DNA from: Saccoglossus kowalevskii
Taxonomy: Eukaryota; Hemichordata; Enteropneusta; Harrimaniidae
Assembly: GCF_000003605.2 (NCBI RefSeq)
Contig: NW_003137327.1
Span: 365,706-415,321, forward strand
Direction: 5' to 3'
Length of the DNA: 49,616 bases
Part shown: positions 45,601 to 49,616 of the stretch, piece by piece
Position numbering within the stretch: position 1 is the first letter of the stretch
How the letters are laid out: every line of letters begins with the position of its first letter
Notes under the pieces: model-generated
What the model saw: only the letters and a program-made list of their open reading frames with translations
The model's database searches: none
Told to the model about the DNA's origin: nothing
Translations under genes and position numbers: made by a program

Positions 45601-47864
45601 AGACGACAGTTCCAGACAATTAATGTCATTGTTGTCGCTCCTGACATTTTTTTGGTAATGTGAAAATTGCAATTGTGAGTGCTGACGTATACTGTATTTA
45701 TCCGGGTAAGAGCCCATGTCAGGGCAAACGCCCATCCCCCAATTTTGATACAATAGAGAAATTGAGGTCATATCCGGGCAATATGCCCAGGGGGTCTTTT
45801 TCTACACTTGTAATAAAAACAAGCCATGCATGGCACAGTCCCCGTTAGTTATTAAATTTAAGATATATAGTTTTGTTTATAGTAATATAGCTGGAATATA
45901 ACCATGTCAGGAATATGATTTTTTAACATTAAAATGAATCACATTTGTATCTGATCGTCAAACAAGTACTTGTCCATATTGAGAGATATTGCTCTGGAAC
46001 AGCATTCAAAATCAGCCATTTTGAATACATGTATATATATAACATGATGTATGATGAATATACAAAAATTTGAATATAATCAGTCAAAGCATTTAAGAGA
46101 TTTGGCTCTCGAAGCCCAATCATTAAAACAAATGGCTGCCAGTCAGCCATTTTGAATCCAATCTGAAAAAAAAAAATTAATTGACTGCCTGAACGGGGAC
46201 TAAAAACTATTTTTTGTTCGTTGTATTAACAGATGACTTCCTTGAAGTCTGTTGTGATTCTGATAAAAATTCTTGAAAAAAAATTTTCAATTGTGTAAAA
46301 CAAAGGGGGAATGCAAAATAGCTGTGGCAACAAAATAGGTAATTTCACGTTCTGCATTCAGGGCCACGCGTTCATTGCTGTTTACATAATTTACAATTAT
46401 TTTTCAAGATTTTTTATCTGATCAGTCAGCAAGTCTACAAATATGTACATTAAAGCAGAAACTGTAGTTCTTATTCTGAAATATGCTGTGACCCTGAAAA
46501 GGACGTTGAAAGTGTCTGGTGGAATAAAGGGAACGTAGAACATGTACATTTTTTTGGAATGTGGCAGCCTAGATAAGAACAGGCAGTCTAGGTGGTGTGA
46601 CATTTTTTAACCCACAGTCACTTTATTTGATAGTGAGCAGGGGGTTTTCTAGAAAAAAACTGCGAGAGGGAGCACTGCAATTCAGCGGCGCCACCAAGTG
46701 GGGGAGATAGGGTTTTGTGAAAGGGGATAAAAGTTTCTAAAAATATTTACCTGCTTCAAACATACACCTGACCAAATCGACAAATCGTTTATCTCTTCTC
46801 CAATAATCCGGCGCCCAGCCTCCTGGAATGATTAATGCATCCAAATCCTGCATACAAAAAACAATCAATATACTTCAGGCCAAAAAAACAAAGAATTTTG
46901 ATTTTCACAAATAATCAATTTGTTGATCATGAATAGACATTATGCTAATGAAGGTGCATAGTATTAGCTTAACCAGGTAATATATTTATTTCCAAATACA
47001 TAATTGGTTTCAGACAAAGTATGTTTTTGGTAAAGCTAGTTAAATTTACAAGTTAATACATGTACAATGTACATACATCATTCTGAGAGCCTATTATCCT
47101 TTTCACCACCATTTCCCTCTTTTCATCACAAATCCACAAAATAGTTCCGTTTATACATGTAGTCTGCATTTGTTTTCATAAGATTGGAACAAAATAGCCA
47201 AATTTTGGGGGTAAAAACCAAAAATTGACTTAAAATTTGTCAGTTGGCTCCAAAATGAGGGTTCATTTCCAGAAATAGTGCAGATAAATTTGGGTGAGAA
47301 AGTCTGGTGGTGAAAAGGTTATACGCATGCACGGCAACGTACTAAATCTTTTGAGCATGGATTCTTCCCGTAAATGAAAGTTTTCAAAAGTGAAAAACAA
47401 GTGACAACTCAATTTCTACTATCGTAATCAGATAAAATTAAGGGCTGTGTCTATAGTGTCAAATCACACATGTTGAAATACATTCCGTTCATGAACTGTT
47501 ATCGTGTCTTTTTGCCAATTATTTGCCGCAATTCAATAACACCTTGGAAGACGTACTCATTTGTGTTAATTACTGCATCAAATAAACAAGTGCGCAAGTA
47601 ACTAAAATGGCCTTCAATCCATTCATCCCTAAATGATGAAATATATGCATGTTTTAATTTAATCACATTGTTGATAAATTCTGACAACTAACTACTGTAA
47701 CATCATAATACAAGGTAGACACTTACAGCTGGAGACACTGTCTCTATATCCACATCTGCTTTACATGGATAACCATTCTTAGATTTGTATATTTTGTCTT
47801 TTTCAGGTCCAATCGTTATCGTTTCCATACCTTCTTCTCGAAATCTCAACAATGGATACCATAA
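42646..47864 (-). CDS. PfpI/YhbO-type DJ-1 superfamily protein, 5' incomplete
   Basis: Exons in transcript order are 47727-47864, 46751-46847, 43669-43783, 43167-43209 and 42646-42717 (TAG). They join in frame to 154 residues; bacterial PfpI and YhbO have about 165-170, so only the first strand and helix are missing. The family comprises class I glutamine amidotransferase-like proteins described as intracellular proteases or glyoxal-related deglycases. Visible motifs are PLLRFREEG, KNGYPCKADVDIETV, ALIIPGGWAPDYWRRD, the nucleophile elbow AAMCHGPWLL (Cys86 and His87 of this partial protein), CWHSIKDDVTNAGAEY, VVVDGNLITSRGPNDLP and a short C-terminal tail. C-H-G-P is the PfpI-type elbow, rather than the human DJ-1 one. 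The acidic residue expected in the missing exon could not be checked. Five canonical donor/acceptor pairs show it is a resident eukaryotic gene and not bacterial contamination. The gene converges with the dehydratase. Its substrate is unknown. Confidence 0.9.
45387..45538. mobile_element. 152 bp MITE with ATACTGTAAA ends
   Basis: ATACTGTAAA at 45387-45396 is exactly mirrored by TTTACAGTAT at 45529-45538. The interior carries the 'cactgggttt' and 'ccagtgaataattaa' motifs also seen at 1916-2140. TA dinucleotides at both edges are compatible with a Tc1/mariner-type target, but this is inference. Confidence 0.7.
45837..46201. mobile_element. MITE with AGTCCCCGTT ends, short version
   Basis: The terminal inverted repeats are identical to those of 36877-37715 (45837-45846 and 46192-46201), with an internal 'atggctgccagtcagcc' motif. 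At 365 bp it looks like an internally shortened copy of the same family. Confidence 0.85.
47165..47320 (-). repeat. Interspersed repeat, related to 9725-9850
   Basis: In reverse complement this begins 'aaccttttcaccaccagac' and continues with 'tttctcacccaaattt', matching 9725-9850 with divergence. It lies in an intron of the PfpI-like gene. Confidence 0.6.
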
Positions 47865-49580
47865 CTGGGAATAACACAATAGTAATCTTTAATTATTTGA
47901 AAATTTGGGAGACAAGGAGCACTGCTGAGCTTGTTGACCTTAAAGTGTTGAAGTAACTTTAGAAGAAAAACCTGTCAGAGTTTTCTCTTTTACCACTGCA
48001 CCTCTGGACAGTGTTCATTACTTCCTGCTCAACGAACCCAGTCCCCTCAACCGCCAATAAAATTGAGATGTACCTAACACAAATCATACAAAGTGAAATT
48101 GCAAAGACATAAATCACAAAGCAGTGACAACTTGGCAAAAATGCTTATTGTATCTCAGCAAAGAAAGTTTGATAGTCAATACAAATCACAAGCTATGTAA
48201 ACAATGTATTTTACAAGCGTAGTGTATGTCACATGAGACCCACATCAATACTAAACATTTTTACCAGCCATGGTAGTTTCAGACAAATCTATAAAATAAT
48301 GAATTATCATATGAAACAATAAAATTGGCCTGACAGGTTCACTTTAGGGTCAGAGCTAAGTTAATAATTAAAAATTTTAACTGCAGGTGTTAACTTTCAG
48401 AAAAACCTCTCTTGAACCTTGTAACAGTCATTAAGGTAGATGTGGATATAAACTCTTGCAACTGGTCAGACACAGAGTGCTAACAGCTCTCGTAGCTCTT
48501 GATTTAAGTGAAGGTGGATAGAACACGCTGCTTTTGTGCCAAGTCCTGCCAGTGACAGTTACATTTATATGGTGGATAAAAATAAGAATCTACTACAGTT
48601 GAGAATTTAATTATATTGCAAAAATTATTAAAACATATTTATGACCCATTTATTATAAACATGAATATTTTAACACATCTACCTGTGCTTTGCAATTATT
48701 TTACACAACAGCAATAACAAGAAATTCACTTTGAGTGAATTTATATTATTTAAATAGGGTAAAGATATTTATACCTAAGAATTTAATACTGATATATGAA
48801 ATGCACTTATGCATATTAAAAAATATTAAAAACGATTAAAATAATACACAGTCAATATAATTTCAACAATTTAATCAAAAGCATCAGCCACATGACAGTA
48901 ACAAATCAAAATGATTGAATGTGTATTTTATTAGATATTTACTTCAAGCATGGTTCCTCATTGCCATTATGCATTCAGAATCCAATGCCAATGTCATGGT
49001 AGAATTATTATGTTAACTGAAATAAAAAGATTATTTCCAAACCCAATTCCATGAAAGAAACTGTTGAATTTAACTCTGAATTTAAATTAGTCAATTAAAA
49101 TGGGATTCATTTTAATAAATCACACCAATTTGAATCAATTTAATGAATATAAAAATTGAAGGTTTGTTTATCATAACTATGTTTATATCCTTTTTATTTT
49201 TTTAATGCAGTTCCTCACCCGACCCCAAAAATTCATAGCAGTTTGGGCAAAAAAATCCATGCTTTTGGCCTCAACGTTTTTTTTGCTTAGAAACAAAAAG
49301 GGTGATAAATAAGACTTTTAAAAGATGCAGGTCTTTTGGATTGAACAGTTTCTTTTATTCCAAGTTCATTGTATGTCTATAGCAACATCGTTTTCAGGTA
49401 AATACAGAAAATGTTAACAACTCTTTATCGACTTCTGTGTAAGCAGTCTTCAACTCCTCAAAAATTGATAAAGGTATACTGCAAAAGCAGTCTTCTTGTT
49501 CCATGCATCTTTGAATGTAGCAATTTTCACACCAACTGTACAAAATAACCCACACTCACAACGCCACAACATGGGGCATT
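47865..49580. other. Upstream intron or flank of the PfpI-like gene
   Basis: The missing N-terminal exon of the PfpI-like gene should lie here or beyond the right edge. I found no stretch encoding the expected strand plus acidic motif with good splice sites. The region is AT-rich with no other gene. Confidence 0.45.
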
Positions 49581-49616
49581 TTAAGGGTAGAGATGCAGTT
49601 TATTTGGCTTGCTTTT
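49581..49616 (+). mobile_element. Left end of a TTAA-type MITE, cut by window edge
   Basis: TTAA (49581-49584) followed by GGGTAGAGATGCAGTTTA matches the left terminus of the element at 12072-12914 apart from one extra G and one substitution. Confidence 0.6.

Larger units (their letters stand above)
43784..46750. other. Large intron of the PfpI-like gene
   Basis: This 3.0 kb intron holds two MITEs (45387-45538 and 45837-46201) and a segment at about 45695-45800 with repeated 'gggcaa...gccc' motifs that may be another repeat. No nested gene is seen. Confidence 0.6.

Noticed and set aside
48022-48073. Candidate N-terminal exon of the PfpI-like gene, encoding ILLAVEGTGFVEQE with acceptor and donor dinucleotides and compatible phase.
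   Set aside because: It would join in frame to the LWYP exon, but the conserved acidic residue falls one position out of register, the donor (gtaatg) is weak, and a further upstream exon would still be needed. Not included in the gene model.
1-49616. Search for CRISPR arrays, operons, phage or other prokaryotic defence-like systems.
   Set aside because: The window is spliced animal DNA; all tandem arrays lack the spacer/repeat pattern, and no prokaryotic gene cluster is present.

Overview
The window is intron-rich, AT-rich nuclear DNA from an animal. The genes have many short exons with GT-AG splice sites, the introns carry small inverted-repeat transposons, and the proteins resemble vertebrate orthologues closely enough to place exon borders by homology. 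The mix of PHF12, UNC93A-like transporters, a serine dehydratase-like enzyme and a PfpI-type DJ-1 superfamily protein fits a marine invertebrate. A hemichordate or another invertebrate deuterostome is my guess, but the sequence alone does not settle it. There is one assembly gap (27534-27871).

Layout: (1) 925-11266, minus strand: the 5' half of a PHF12 gene, a SIN3/HDAC corepressor subunit with two PHD fingers. Six coding exons are visible, including a 7.2 kb intron that splits PHD1, and the gene runs off the left edge. (2) 11267-16984: the PHF12 promoter region with three NRF1-like motifs, a TTAA-flanked MITE, a LINE reverse transcriptase scrap and no supported gene. (3) 16985-19329 and 25906-29758, minus strand: two tandem UNC93A-like 12-TM proteins (463 and 462 aa) with three coding exons each. 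Exons 1 and 2 have the same length in both (900 and 268 nt). (4) 19780-21653, between them: a foldback-like element whose 175 bp inverted ends appear identical. (5) 29759-33228: promoter motifs, a block of minisatellites with inverted arms, and a TTAA-flanked MITE nested in an AT-rich repeat. (6) 33229-39786, plus strand: a complete seven-exon serine/threonine dehydratase-like gene (326 aa). (7) 42646-47864, minus strand: five exons of a PfpI/YhbO-type DJ-1 superfamily protein, converging on the dehydratase gene. Its N-terminal exon was not found.

The genes do not form a pathway. They are independent eukaryotic loci: chromatin repression, membrane transport or trafficking, amino-acid catabolism, and a protease/deglycase-fold enzyme. 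No bacterial, phage, CRISPR or operon-like system is present. The most unusual content is the set of non-autonomous transposons, the intron-containing PfpI-type gene and the paired UNC93A paralogues. All exon models come from reading splice sites and family similarity by eye; no alignment or transcript was available.
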